NCBI RefSeq assembly: GCF_900155885.1
Contig: NZ_FTMB01000010.1
Span: 1 to 64,000 of the forward strand
DNA: 64,000 nt
Direction of reading: 5' to 3'
DNA from: Rhizobium sp. RU20A
Lineage (GTDB): Bacteria; Pseudomonadota; Alphaproteobacteria; Rhizobiales; Rhizobiaceae
Shown here: positions 39,601-46,159 of the stretch, piece after piece
How the letters are laid out: each line of letters starts with the position of its first letter
How positions within the stretch are numbered: the first letter of the stretch is position 1
Notes under the pieces: generated by a model
The model's database searches: none
Told to the model about the DNA's origin: nothing
Seen by the model: the letters and a program-made list of their open reading frames with translations, nothing else
Translations under genes and position numbers: made by a program

Positions 39601-41223
39601 GGAAAGGCCGGCGACGGTCTCGCCGGCGAGATGGCGGCGCAGCTTGTCGGCGGCCTCCGCCGGCGTTGCGGCGTCGAGCACCAGACGGTGCTGCTGGCGA
39701 GCGCGGCTTCGGGCGGCGGTGGCGCGCCAGGCCTGCCAGTCGGCGGCGGGCAGTGTTTCCAGCGCCTCGGCATGGCGCTCGGCCAGCACGGTGAGGCTTT
39801 CGGTGGATTGCGCCGAGAGCATCAGGAGCTTCGTCCAGCCTTCGGCCGGCGTGTCAACTGGCTGCGCGGCAGCGGAGGGAGCGCGGTGTTCGGTCAGGAT
39901 GCAATGCGCATTGGTACCGCCGAAGCCGAAGGAATTGATGCCGAAGACCAGCGGCTTGTCACTGACCGGGAAGGGCAGGGGCTTGTCGACCACGCTGAGG
40001 CGGCCAGCCTCGAAATCGATTTTCGGGTTCGGGGTGTTGAAGTGCAGGTTGGCGGGGATCTGCCGGTTGCGGATGGCGAGCAGCACCTTCGTGAGGCCTG
40101 CCATGCCGGCACCGGATTCCAGATGGCCGATGTTCGATTTGACCGAACCGATATGGCAGACGGAACCGTCCTTGCGCGGTGCACCGAGCACGCGGGAGAT
40201 CGCTCCGCATTCGATCGGATCGCCGGCCGCTGTACCGGTGCCATGGGCCTCGACGTAGAAAACCTCTTCGGGCGTGACGTTGCAATCGGCGTAGATCTGG
40301 CGAAGCAGCGCCTCCTGTGCCTCGCCGCTCGGCAGGGCCATGCCCATGGTCTTGCCATCGGAATTGACGCTGGTGCCCTTGATGACCGCGAGGATTTCGT
40401 CGCCATCGCGTTCGGCATCGGCGAGCGGCTTCAGGATGACGATGCCGCCGCCCTCGGCGCGCACATAGCCCTTGCCGTCGGCGTCGAAGCTCTTGCAGCG
40501 CCCGTCGGGCGAGAGCATGGAGGCCTGTGCAAAGCCGGCGAAGGGGCGCATGCTGGCGAGAATGTTGACGCCGCCGACCAGCGCCATGCCGCAGTCACCC
40601 GCGGCGATCGAGCGGCAGGCCTGATGCAGGGCGACAAGGCTGGAGGAGCAGGCCGTGTCGATCGACATGCTCGGGCCATGAAGATCGAAGATGTAGGAGA
40701 TGCGGTTCGAAGCAATGGAGAGCGCGCTGCCGATATTGGTATAGGCGTCGGGATGGTGGCCGGACAGGGTCGCATAGTCATTGCCGGAAATGCCGACGAA
40801 AACGCCGGTGCGGCTGCCGGCGAGATCGGCCGGAACGATCCCGGACGCTTCGAGCGCCTCCCAGGTCAGTTCGAGCAGCAGCCGGTGCTGCGGATCCACC
40901 TGACGGGCTTCGCGCGGCGACATGCCGAAGAACTCTGCGTCGAACAGGTCGATCCGGTCGAGAAAACCGCCGGCGCGGGTATAGATGCGGGCCGGCGAAT
41001 GGCTGTCCTTGAGGTGAAAGCCGAGATCCCAGCGGGTGCCATCGGCCTCGCCGACGCAATCGACGCCGCCAGTCAGGTTTTGCCAGAGCGTGTCGAGATC
41101 GGGTGACTTTGGATAGCGGCCGCTGACGCCGATGATGGCGATGGGCATGGGCTGTTGCATGGGGATGGGCGATGCGACGCTATTGGTTGTGGTCGGCGAC
41201 TTCGCCTTGATGCTGCTGGCCAT
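33676..41223 (-). CDS. Fully reducing type I polyketide synthase KS-AT-DH-(MT-like)-ER-KR-ACP
   Basis: 2515 residues. KS with Cys192 (TACSSSLVALH), His327 (EAHGTGT), His367 (NIGHLE); AT with Ser643 (FGHSVGEA) and substrate motif YAFH near 742, intermediate between malonyl (HAFH) and methylmalonyl (YASH) types; DH with His949 (HVVQGSAIFP) and Asp1119 (FDSCLQ); a methyltransferase-like region (~1250-1580) with a poor SAM motif (VVELAGATGGLTA); ER (HGAAGGVGLAALQ near 1940); KR (VTGGLGGFGLS near 2145, YVAANAFLNAL); ACP Ser2453 (LGLDSLMAVEL). One complete reducing module can act iteratively to build a saturated chain. ATG 41223 has GAGGGAG before it. The product probably acylates the NRPS. Confidence 0.93.
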   Translation of the reverse strand: MASSIKAKSPTTTNSVASPIPMQQPMPIAIIGVSGRYPKSPDLDTLWQNLTGGVDCVGEADGTRWDLGFHLKDSHSPARIYTRAGGFLDRIDLFDAEFFGMSPREARQVDPQHRLLLELTWEALEASGIVPADLAGSRTGVFVGISGNDYATLSGHHPDAYTNIGSALSIASNRISYIFDLHGPSMSIDTACSSSLVALHQACRSIAAGDCGMALVGGVNILASMRPFAGFAQASMLSPDGRCKSFDADGKGYVRAEGGGIVILKPLADAERDGDEILAVIKGTSVNSDGKTMGMALPSGEAQEALLRQIYADCNVTPEEVFYVEAHGTGTAAGDPIECGAISRVLGAPRKDGSVCHIGSVKSNIGHLESGAGMAGLTKVLLAIRNRQIPANLHFNTPNPKIDFEAGRLSVVDKPLPFPVSDKPLVFGINSFGFGGTNAHCILTEHRAPSAAAQPVDTPAEGWTKLLMLSAQSTESLTVLAERHAEALETLPAADWQAWRATAARSRARQQHRLVLDAATPAEAADKLRRHLAGETVAGLSLQRASGAGRVGFVFSGNGPQWWGMGRELLAGNAVFRAEMEAIDALFAPLSGWSLIEMMGRPQDEVKIAKTEIAQPLLFAQQVALAAALKAAGIVPTLTFGHSVGEAAAAHVSGALSREEAVKVIYHRSQMQAKTAGRGRMAAVAMTPDEARTAISRAAGWIELAAINAPKAVTLAGDIDALQDLCDQLTDEGRFARMLPLNYAFHTSAMDDIEAPLRAALADLAPRESAIPFVSTVTGDVLPGETLDADYWWRNIRAPVAFEAAVRQAITEHEIDVFVELGPHPVLRDYVLQTAKTTERSGITALQTLRRPSDTTPAPEVETLTNAVCAIHAAGGGSPDLLYARPARPMRLPAYPWNRIVHWRGGWDLPDAVSPMQRDHVLLGHRTPATEGLWTNTLHAVHTGYLLDHVVQGSAIFPAAGYMELTFAAALSAGEGPIDFENFEILKPMVLGEGAEPIVQVSMDSADGTIAIRSRPDTAATAWTDHARGRISRPDKPEEENERIDLAAIAAGLPIDLDAEGHYAGCTRRGMAYGPAFQGVVSLNMSDPESGERIGLGEIRLPDLDGKLEGYRSHPAVFDSCLQLLISMIAQTDPRDCATIPVQVGRIRSLAPLPAHVFCQVIVTHENARTGVADMIVTDTDGRVLMTMTDGRFQKVEFRPSSLPITAEDWRPDPAWVVRHASPLVLPAPDEIATNAQPALAAVLDATARATHYAGPAEGLDRLVGAYAVEALRTLSKAEKPFTIATLAREAGIAADRIDALTAFIEMAAADGHLLKSATAEAPLYAWTGEASHVEPELLRRELMLAYPGYSAEIVALGRAGGALAGWLTGENEAFPAIAMPEAMEDTAPFRLVYNRMVAETLRSLVADWPAGRGIGVVELAGATGGLTASVLPVLPPTKSDYLFVDASEQATTRAGNRFGAHHILRTAAIAPDALTETGFDIALSAADVPAAALFAALTAGGISIRLVARPGRVARLLDPARDHRPMEAVVAEMEAAGFEAVTEISDGALAGETQTAFALLVARKPAAAKTTPVPVAATAPATRVLVTGPSEADSPFVAALTAGLEAAGQTVKVRVLDPADLSDEAFAALVKAETGAAEFIHLAGFAETGEDLAAILDRQDMRCLSAIALSRAIELRPVEDAGEAPAPTLTIVTRGAFVTPGGAGPLDPFQATIAGTARVIANEQVAVGMRLIDVHAAPDDTTAATVLAEALLARDEETETLLVDGRRYVHRVRASSIAEQTRIASFAEKPAARPFRLDFLPSGGLDSLHLREIARRAPRAGEVEIRIRAAGLNFRDVLWAMGMLPEEAVEKGFSGPTIGMECAGEVVEVGPDVKHLKPGDRVIAFASSCFATHVTTDAGSAALIPASLSFAEAATIPTAFVTAWYALDHLARLEAGETVLIHGAAGGVGLAALQIAKLKGATVIATAGAADKQKLVAAMGADHVFSSRSLKFADDVLRLTGGKGVDVVLNSLAGEAITKGLQVLKPFGRFLEIGKRDLYANSRIGLRPFRQNLSYFGIDADTLLVERPKLAARVFGEVVAALETGALRPLPHIVTPISRAEEAFRAMQQARHVGKLVIGLDAEPHESLPIVATGAAVPGSDGTWLVTGGLGGFGLSTAEWLVANGVRSLALLSRRGDRTEEAQAGLARIRAAGATVRAFAVDVADRAGLERVLAEIRSNMAPLTGIVHSAALIEDAPLIKVDRDLMHRVMSAKMLGAWHLHELTKDDPLKAFVLYSSSSVMVGNPGQGTYVAANAFLNALAEMRRAEGQPALATGWGAIKDAGFLTRNQQVEEMLEQRAGMEATPTRVILAELGRLLAAGAANVSAAQFNLLRLGQSLPGARTRRFSMLIPEGMQMMAEGGNSMAEALTAMAEEDRRAALLTIVSENVARVVGLPASQVEPAKPLSELGLDSLMAVELAEALEQTVGRPVSVMQMIQAGSVAGVVEVVMRAFAGVRSAEAAAPAETPSESAKAA

Positions 41224-41436
41224 GCGACGGAACTCCCTCTCGACACGCTGAGCGGCGCCGCGTAAACGCACGCGCCAATCGTGAGGGGAACCATGCCGGT
41301 GCCTTTCTCTCGAAAAGGTTCACGGCACCGTGACCGGGGCCACTTTAACGCTGATTGAATCAGCTTTTCCGCATTTATCGTGAACCGGGCGTTACTTCGC
41401 CCGCTCCGTCCAACGACAGCGGCATGCTTGCTGAGC
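41224..41436 (-). promoter_or_regulatory. Promoter region of the PKS-MATE-NRPS unit with a 15-base palindrome
   Basis: The 213-base gap is the largest within the minus-strand block and should hold the PKS promoter. It contains the palindrome GCTGATTGAATCAGC (41350-41364; 7-base arms around one central base), a likely operator, and a longer imperfect GGTGCC/GGCACC pair nearer the gene. The regulator is not obvious; none is encoded in the block. Confidence 0.5.
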
Positions 41437-42105
41437 CTACAAGCGGATGTCGACAACGGTTTCCAGGCTGCGTCTGCCCTTGCGCAGGGTCATGCTCACC
41501 GCTTGCTGTTCGGCCGGGCTCATCCTCCGGAAAATCCGGTCACGACCGTTGCCGGGATGGCCGGCCACATAAAACTGCGTCGTCAACTCCCGCCCGCCAT
41601 GGATGACGCGCACGTGGATGTGCGGGGTCCGGCCGGGATAGGCGACGGGCTCGATCGTGCGAAAAGCGTAGATGCCCTGCTGGTCCGTCACGTCGAAACC
41701 AAAACCCTGGAAACCGTGATCGCGGCGCTTGAAGCTGAAGTCGCCCGTATGGATATATCGGCCACGCGCATCGCATTGCCAGATTTCGACGCGTGCGCCG
41801 ACAACCGGACGACCGTTGCCGTCAAGAACGCGGCCGGTCAGCATCAGCACCGTTCCCTCTGCCGTGTGATTTCGACCTTGAATGCGCACGAGATCGTTGT
41901 CGATGTCCTTCGGCCGCATCGAGGGGATGGGATAGTAGGGGCCTTCGGTCGCTTCCGGCGTGCGCACTGCCGCCATGGCCGGGCGTGCGAGAAGAGCGGC
42001 GGCGGGAAGAAGCCCCGCGGCCATCAGAAGTCTGCGACGCGCCAGCGGACCGGCAGCGTCCGTCCCGGCACTGTGCGCGTCCTCTTCGGAAAGGCGGTTC
42101 GGCAT
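41437..42105 (-). CDS. Exported intradiol ring-cleavage dioxygenase-like protein
   Basis: 222 residues with a twin-arginine signal (ARRRLLMAAGLLPAAALLA, cleavage near residue 45) and a protocatechuate 3,4-dioxygenase-like fold. The four Fe(III) ligands are visible: Tyr117 (GRYIHTGD), Tyr156 (AYPGRT), His162 and His164 (PHIHVRV). It is shorter than true protocatechuate dioxygenase subunits and lacks a partner subunit, matching the group of single-chain exported intradiol-like proteins. It lies between the outer membrane factor and the PKS, on the same strand. A role in tailoring or destroying a catechol in the periplasm is possible. Confidence 0.83.
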   Translation of the reverse strand: MPNRLSEEDAHSAGTDAAGPLARRRLLMAAGLLPAAALLARPAMAAVRTPEATEGPYYPIPSMRPKDIDNDLVRIQGRNHTAEGTVLMLTGRVLDGNGRPVVGARVEIWQCDARGRYIHTGDFSFKRRDHGFQGFGFDVTDQQGIYAFRTIEPVAYPGRTPHIHVRVIHGGRELTTQFYVAGHPGNGRDRIFRRMSPAEQQAVSMTLRKGRRSLETVVDIRL

Positions 42106-42164
42106 GGATAGGCATCTCCAGTCAAAACGGGCAATGGCGCGCTGTGATCAAGGTGGTGTCGCCG

Positions 42165-43661
42165 CTATCCTTTGACAAGCGCCGTCTTCGTCGCACCCGT
42201 CGTCTTCGCGTCGATCGCCCCGGTGACGGGACCGGCGGCTGGTTCACCGCGTGCGGATGCAGCCACGCCCGGTCCCGGCAGGCCACGGCCGACGGCGATG
42301 TTGAGCGCGACATACTGGAGTGCCAGATTGCGGCGTGCCAGGGCCAGATTGGCTTCGGCCTCTTTCAGCTTGCGATCGGCATCCAATGTTTCGAAAAGCG
42401 AGGAGAGGCCCTCGCGCTCGGTGGCGCGTGCCAGCGCCAGAGACTTTCTGGCCCGCTCCACGCGCGTATTGCTGGAGGCCAGCGTCTGCTTCTGCCGGTT
42501 ATAGGAAACGAGCGCGTTTTCGACGTCCTCGACCGCCTTGAGGATGGCGGCACGCCAGGCGGCTTCCTTTTCCTCGGCCTTAGCCTTGGCGATCTTGACA
42601 TTGGCGCGCAGGCGCCCGCCGTCGAAGATCGGCAGGCGCAGTTGCGGGCCGAACGACCAGGTCGTCAGGCTGCCATTTTTGGCACTGGTGTTCACATAGG
42701 TCGGCGTCACGGAGCCCGAGAGCGTGATCGACGGGAAGAGCTGCGACCAGGCATAGCCGATGTCCGAGACGGCGGCTTCGAAATCCATTTCGGCGCGGCG
42801 AATATCCGGCCGGTTGCGCAGGAGGTCGGCCGGTACGCCTGTGTCGGCGCTGAAGGCCGGGGCGGGCTGGGCAGACGCTGTTTCCAGCATCGGAACGAGA
42901 TCGGCCGCCGGTCGGCCCATCAGCGTCGCGACCCGATGCGCGGATCGACGGAAGCTGGCGTCGTAGAGCGGAATATCGGCAGCGATGGCTTCGCTGGCCT
43001 CCTCGGCACGGGAGAGATCGAGATCGGAGGCGAGCCCTTCGTGCAGACGTGCCCGCGTCAGCGCTTCCGTCCGTCTCATCGAGGCGAGCCGTGCTTCGGA
43101 AAGGCGTTTCAGGGACTGGTAATAACGGGCATCGACATAGGCGCTCGCCATGTCGGAGATCACGGCGAGACGGGCGACGGCGGCTCCTGCAACGGCGGCC
43201 TCCCGCGTGGCGCGGGCAGAGCCGACCTGCGAGCGCACCTCGCCGAAGAGATCGAGCAGCCAGGCGGCGGAAAGGCTTCCACCCGTGCGGGTGACGGTGC
43301 CGTCCACCGTGCGCATGGAGCCGTTCTGCCGCTCCGTGACGTGCGAGGCACCGAGCGTCAGCGATGGCAACCCGTCCGCGCCCGCCGCCGTGATGCCGGC
43401 GTCGGACGCCCGGATGCGGGCTTCGGCCTGGGCGATGTCGAGATTGCCAAGTGCGGTGTCCGCGATCAGCCGATCGAGCAGGGGATCGCCGAGCCCTCGC
43501 CACCACGTTTCCCCATCCGTCGCGCCCTTGCCGGGAATGGCACCTGCCGTTTCCGAATAGGCTGGCGGAAGCGGCGCTGCCTGTCGTTCCGGCACGCGGG
43601 GACCGAACGAGCAGCCCGAGAGCAGCGCGACGGTCAAGAGGCAAAGGACGGGCTTCATCAT
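42165..43661 (-). CDS. NodT/TolC-family outer membrane efflux lipoprotein
   Basis: Outer membrane channel with a lipoprotein signal (LLTVALLSGC) and the duplicated TolC/OprM helical-barrel pattern; GVPADLLRNRPDIRRAEMDF is a hallmark of the NodT group. About 498 residues, normal. Three consecutive possible starts exist (GTG 43664, ATG 43661, ATG 43658). It lies 59 bases before the dioxygenase gene. It is the natural outer membrane partner for the DevCAB exporter at 21878-25037, which has none next to it. Confidence 0.9.
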   Translation of the reverse strand: MMKPVLCLLTVALLSGCSFGPRVPERQAAPLPPAYSETAGAIPGKGATDGETWWRGLGDPLLDRLIADTALGNLDIAQAEARIRASDAGITAAGADGLPSLTLGASHVTERQNGSMRTVDGTVTRTGGSLSAAWLLDLFGEVRSQVGSARATREAAVAGAAVARLAVISDMASAYVDARYYQSLKRLSEARLASMRRTEALTRARLHEGLASDLDLSRAEEASEAIAADIPLYDASFRRSAHRVATLMGRPAADLVPMLETASAQPAPAFSADTGVPADLLRNRPDIRRAEMDFEAAVSDIGYAWSQLFPSITLSGSVTPTYVNTSAKNGSLTTWSFGPQLRLPIFDGGRLRANVKIAKAKAEEKEAAWRAAILKAVEDVENALVSYNRQKQTLASSNTRVERARKSLALARATEREGLSSLFETLDADRKLKEAEANLALARRNLALQYVALNIAVGRGLPGPGVAASARGEPAAGPVTGAIDAKTTGATKTALVKG

Positions 43662-43801
43662 CACGGGTTCCAGGCGGGCGCGCTGCCGGTTGAGGCATGG
43701 GTCGATTCGCTGCCGCGAGTATTAGACGGAAGGGAAAAACAATTCGTTAAGCATAACGAGCGCCTCTGCCGAAAGGCGATCAACGTGCGCCGACTTCGAT
43801 C

Positions 43802-44515
43802 CTAGGGGCTGGGTCTGGCGCGAAAGGCGAGGGCGCCGGAATGATGGTCGCCGCACTCCAGCACCTGAAGCCTCCAGCGGTGTCCGAGGTCATCCGGGCC
43901 GCTGCCGACGAAGTGAGGCTGGAAAATGCCGTCCTTCTCGCGTCGGATCTCGATGCGGCGCGGATCGTCCAGAAAGCCGCGACCGAGTGCCTTGATGAGC
44001 GCCTCCTTCAGCGTCCACTGGGTGAAGAAGGCGGCGAGCGCCCCGCTGCCTGCAGCCGCGATGACGGCGCGCTCATAAGGCGTGAAGACCTGACGACCGA
44101 TGGCAACAATGTCGAGGCCGGTGCGATGTTGCTCCACGTCGATGCCGACACGCAGACCGCGCCCGACGGCAGCCGCGACGCGGTCTCCCGAATGGGAGAG
44201 GTTGACGTCGAGATCGGGGTCTGCCGGAAGGAAGGGACGACCGTGGCTGTCACGCTTCAGGACGATCGCCGAGACAGGCAGGCCGGTACTGGTGTGGATG
44301 AGGTCGCGCAGAATGAGGCGGCCAAGCAGAAATCGATCGCGATCCTCGGCCCGCAGATAGCGTGAAGCCTCCTGACGCTCGGCGTCTGGCAGGCTCTCGG
44401 CGCGTAGGGCGAGGGTGTCTCGAGATTCGGCGGGGCTGGCAATCTTGACTGTGGGGCGCGCATCGGTGTCGTCGTGGCCCATGTCGGTGCCCTTTTCGCG
44501 ATCGCCGCTCGTCAT
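43802..44515 (-). CDS. Sfp-type 4'-phosphopantetheinyl transferase
   Basis: 237-residue enzyme that transfers the pantetheine arm from CoA to carrier-protein serines; here the clients are the PKS ACP and two NRPS PCPs. Family motifs are intact: VNLSHSGDRVAAAV, GIDVEQHR with Mg ligands, and FFTQWTLKEALIKALG. Start ATG 44515 overlaps the stop of the upstream gene (ATGA), which favours it over ATG 44482. Its presence shows that the biosynthetic block is self-sufficient for carrier activation. Confidence 0.92.
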   Translation of the reverse strand: MTSGDREKGTDMGHDDTDARPTVKIASPAESRDTLALRAESLPDAERQEASRYLRAEDRDRFLLGRLILRDLIHTSTGLPVSAIVLKRDSHGRPFLPADPDLDVNLSHSGDRVAAAVGRGLRVGIDVEQHRTGLDIVAIGRQVFTPYERAVIAAAGSGALAAFFTQWTLKEALIKALGRGFLDDPRRIEIRREKDGIFQPHFVGSGPDDLGHRWRLQVLECGDHHSGALAFRARPSP

Positions 44516-45789
44516 TCAGAGCTGCTTCCAGATACGCCCGGATGTTCCGCGGACACGTCCCATGCCCGAAGGCGCATGGCGCGGAAGCGGTCGATCTGCT
44601 CGGTGGCCGGCCGCTCCGCCGTTGCGGCCATCAGCAGGCTGGTCGATCGCGGCTCGACGAAGCGGGCGCAGACATGTTTGTGGCTCGCGTAGACGGAGGA
44701 GAGGGCTGCGCCGATTGAGGCATGCAGGGCCGGATGTCGACGGCCGAGGCTTTCGATCGCCGGCCGCATCATCTTCATCCGTGATACCAGTTGCCTGTGA
44801 TCGCGCGACAGCACGCCGGAAAAGCCGGTCGGGAAGTAGGGTGCATCCATGGCGACGCGGATGCCGGCATTGTAACGGGCCTCGGGGAAATCCCCGGTCA
44901 GCTCGAGAGCCGTGGCGCTCGCCGAGAGGAGGCTCGCGACGAGCGTTCCGGCGCTATCGACCGTGGCGTCGTCCTGATCCTGAACGGCACTCTCCAGCGC
45001 TCCGAGCGCGACCACGAGCGACTGGCAAAGTCCGGCAAAGATCTGGTGGCCCCGCACCCAGCGCTGCATCGCGCGTTCGGCCGGCGGGTCGCCCTCTGTC
45101 ACGGAACGGAAGGTCAGCTCTGTCGGCGTCGTGGCCTGCGTGCCGACCAGAAAGGCGATGGCCGCACGGATGGCATCGGCCATCGCGACGATCCGCTCGG
45201 CCGGGACGGTGACCGGGCCGGCGGTGACTTCAGTCTTGAGGATTTGGAGCGTTTGGATCTGGCTGGCCAGAAGGGCCGGTGCAGCGCCCGTCCGACTGCG
45301 GCGAATCCGGAAAAAATGATCATGGCTGTCGATGTCGCAGGCCTGTCCCGTGTCGATCATGAAGTCGATGCGACCTGTTTCGATAGCGGCAGCGCTGGGC
45401 ATCAGGGCCTTCAGCGCCGGGAGCGTGCGGCGGAACTGCATATGGGAGGCGGCAATATCTGCCGCACAGTCAGCGCGCAGGGTGGCAGGGATCGCGGCGC
45501 AGAAGGCCGTCCGCCCCGGCAGGTCCTCCGGCATCGGCATGTCCGCGTAGGCAATGGATTTGCGTGCGGCTTCGAGCGGTGATGGTGACCGGTGACGCCC
45601 GGGCGCAGGCGTGGATGACGCCGTCTTCCCCGTATCGCACGGCGCTGCCAGAATTTCCGGGTCAATCTTCGCCTTCAAGAGCCCATCTCTCTGTTGACGC
45701 GTCTGTCCGGCTGCGATGCGGGACGTGGTCTGCTGAAACTGCTGTCGTCGATCGAGCGTGCGCGTGGACACGGTTGGGTTGATACCCAA
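44512..45789 (-). CDS. Unknown all-helical protein at the head of the biosynthetic block
   Basis: Open frame of 425 residues from a TTG at 45787-45789; the true start may be later (an ATG near residue 83, ADMPMPEDLPG, is one choice). The body is predicted mostly helical, with conserved-looking segments FPEARYNAGIRVAMDAPYFP and SSVYASHKHVCARFV. The late helix with a central His recalls the heme-ligand helix of tryptophan/indoleamine dioxygenase folds, but this is a weak resemblance. It overlaps the PPTase gene by four bases, so it belongs to the pathway. I do not assign a function. Confidence 0.7.
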   Translation of the reverse strand: MGINPTVSTRTLDRRQQFQQTTSRIAAGQTRQQRDGLLKAKIDPEILAAPCDTGKTASSTPAPGRHRSPSPLEAARKSIAYADMPMPEDLPGRTAFCAAIPATLRADCAADIAASHMQFRRTLPALKALMPSAAAIETGRIDFMIDTGQACDIDSHDHFFRIRRSRTGAAPALLASQIQTLQILKTEVTAGPVTVPAERIVAMADAIRAAIAFLVGTQATTPTELTFRSVTEGDPPAERAMQRWVRGHQIFAGLCQSLVVALGALESAVQDQDDATVDSAGTLVASLLSASATALELTGDFPEARYNAGIRVAMDAPYFPTGFSGVLSRDHRQLVSRMKMMRPAIESLGRRHPALHASIGAALSSVYASHKHVCARFVEPRSTSLLMAATAERPATEQIDRFRAMRLRAWDVSAEHPGVSGSSSE

Positions 45790-46159
45790 GGTCGTGTATG
45801 ACGGGTTTGAATTAAGGTTGTCTAAATTTCATGACTTTGCGTGCAATCAGCAGCAAAAAGGCGGTCTGCACTTCAACGTGCGTCTTCGGAAATGCTCGCG
45901 CTCAGTCATCGGCGATCCGTGGTCCGGTAGAATGTCCAAATATACTTACTGACATCTGAATGACGTCCCGAATTGGCCTGAAACCCCTGATTTCGCCCAC
46001 AATCGGGGCATTTCGCGCCCTTTCCGTTTCGGTCCGAACATCTTGTGTCGCGCCTTTTCAGGCGGACGTGATCCTATTGGGACAACCGGATTTACGCAAT
46101 TTCAATGCGCGTCTTCTTAGTGTTCGGCTGCACCCGGTGCGAAAAGAAGGTCAGTGCGC
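45790..46159. promoter_or_regulatory. Divergent region before the first sensor kinase
   Basis: 370 bases without a gene between the biosynthetic block (minus) and the first histidine kinase (plus). It has a near-match to the CtrA box, TTAA-N7-TAAA at 45812-45826, and a hairpin with 8 pairs and one bulge (45984-45992 against 46001-46008). AAGAAGG at 46144-46150 serves the kinase ATG. Nothing else was recognised. Confidence 0.45.

Noticed and set aside
38398-41106. A 902-codon plus-strand frame opposite the PKS KS-AT region
   Set aside because: Same reason: antisense to conserved KS and AT motifs, low-complexity composition, no ribosome site.
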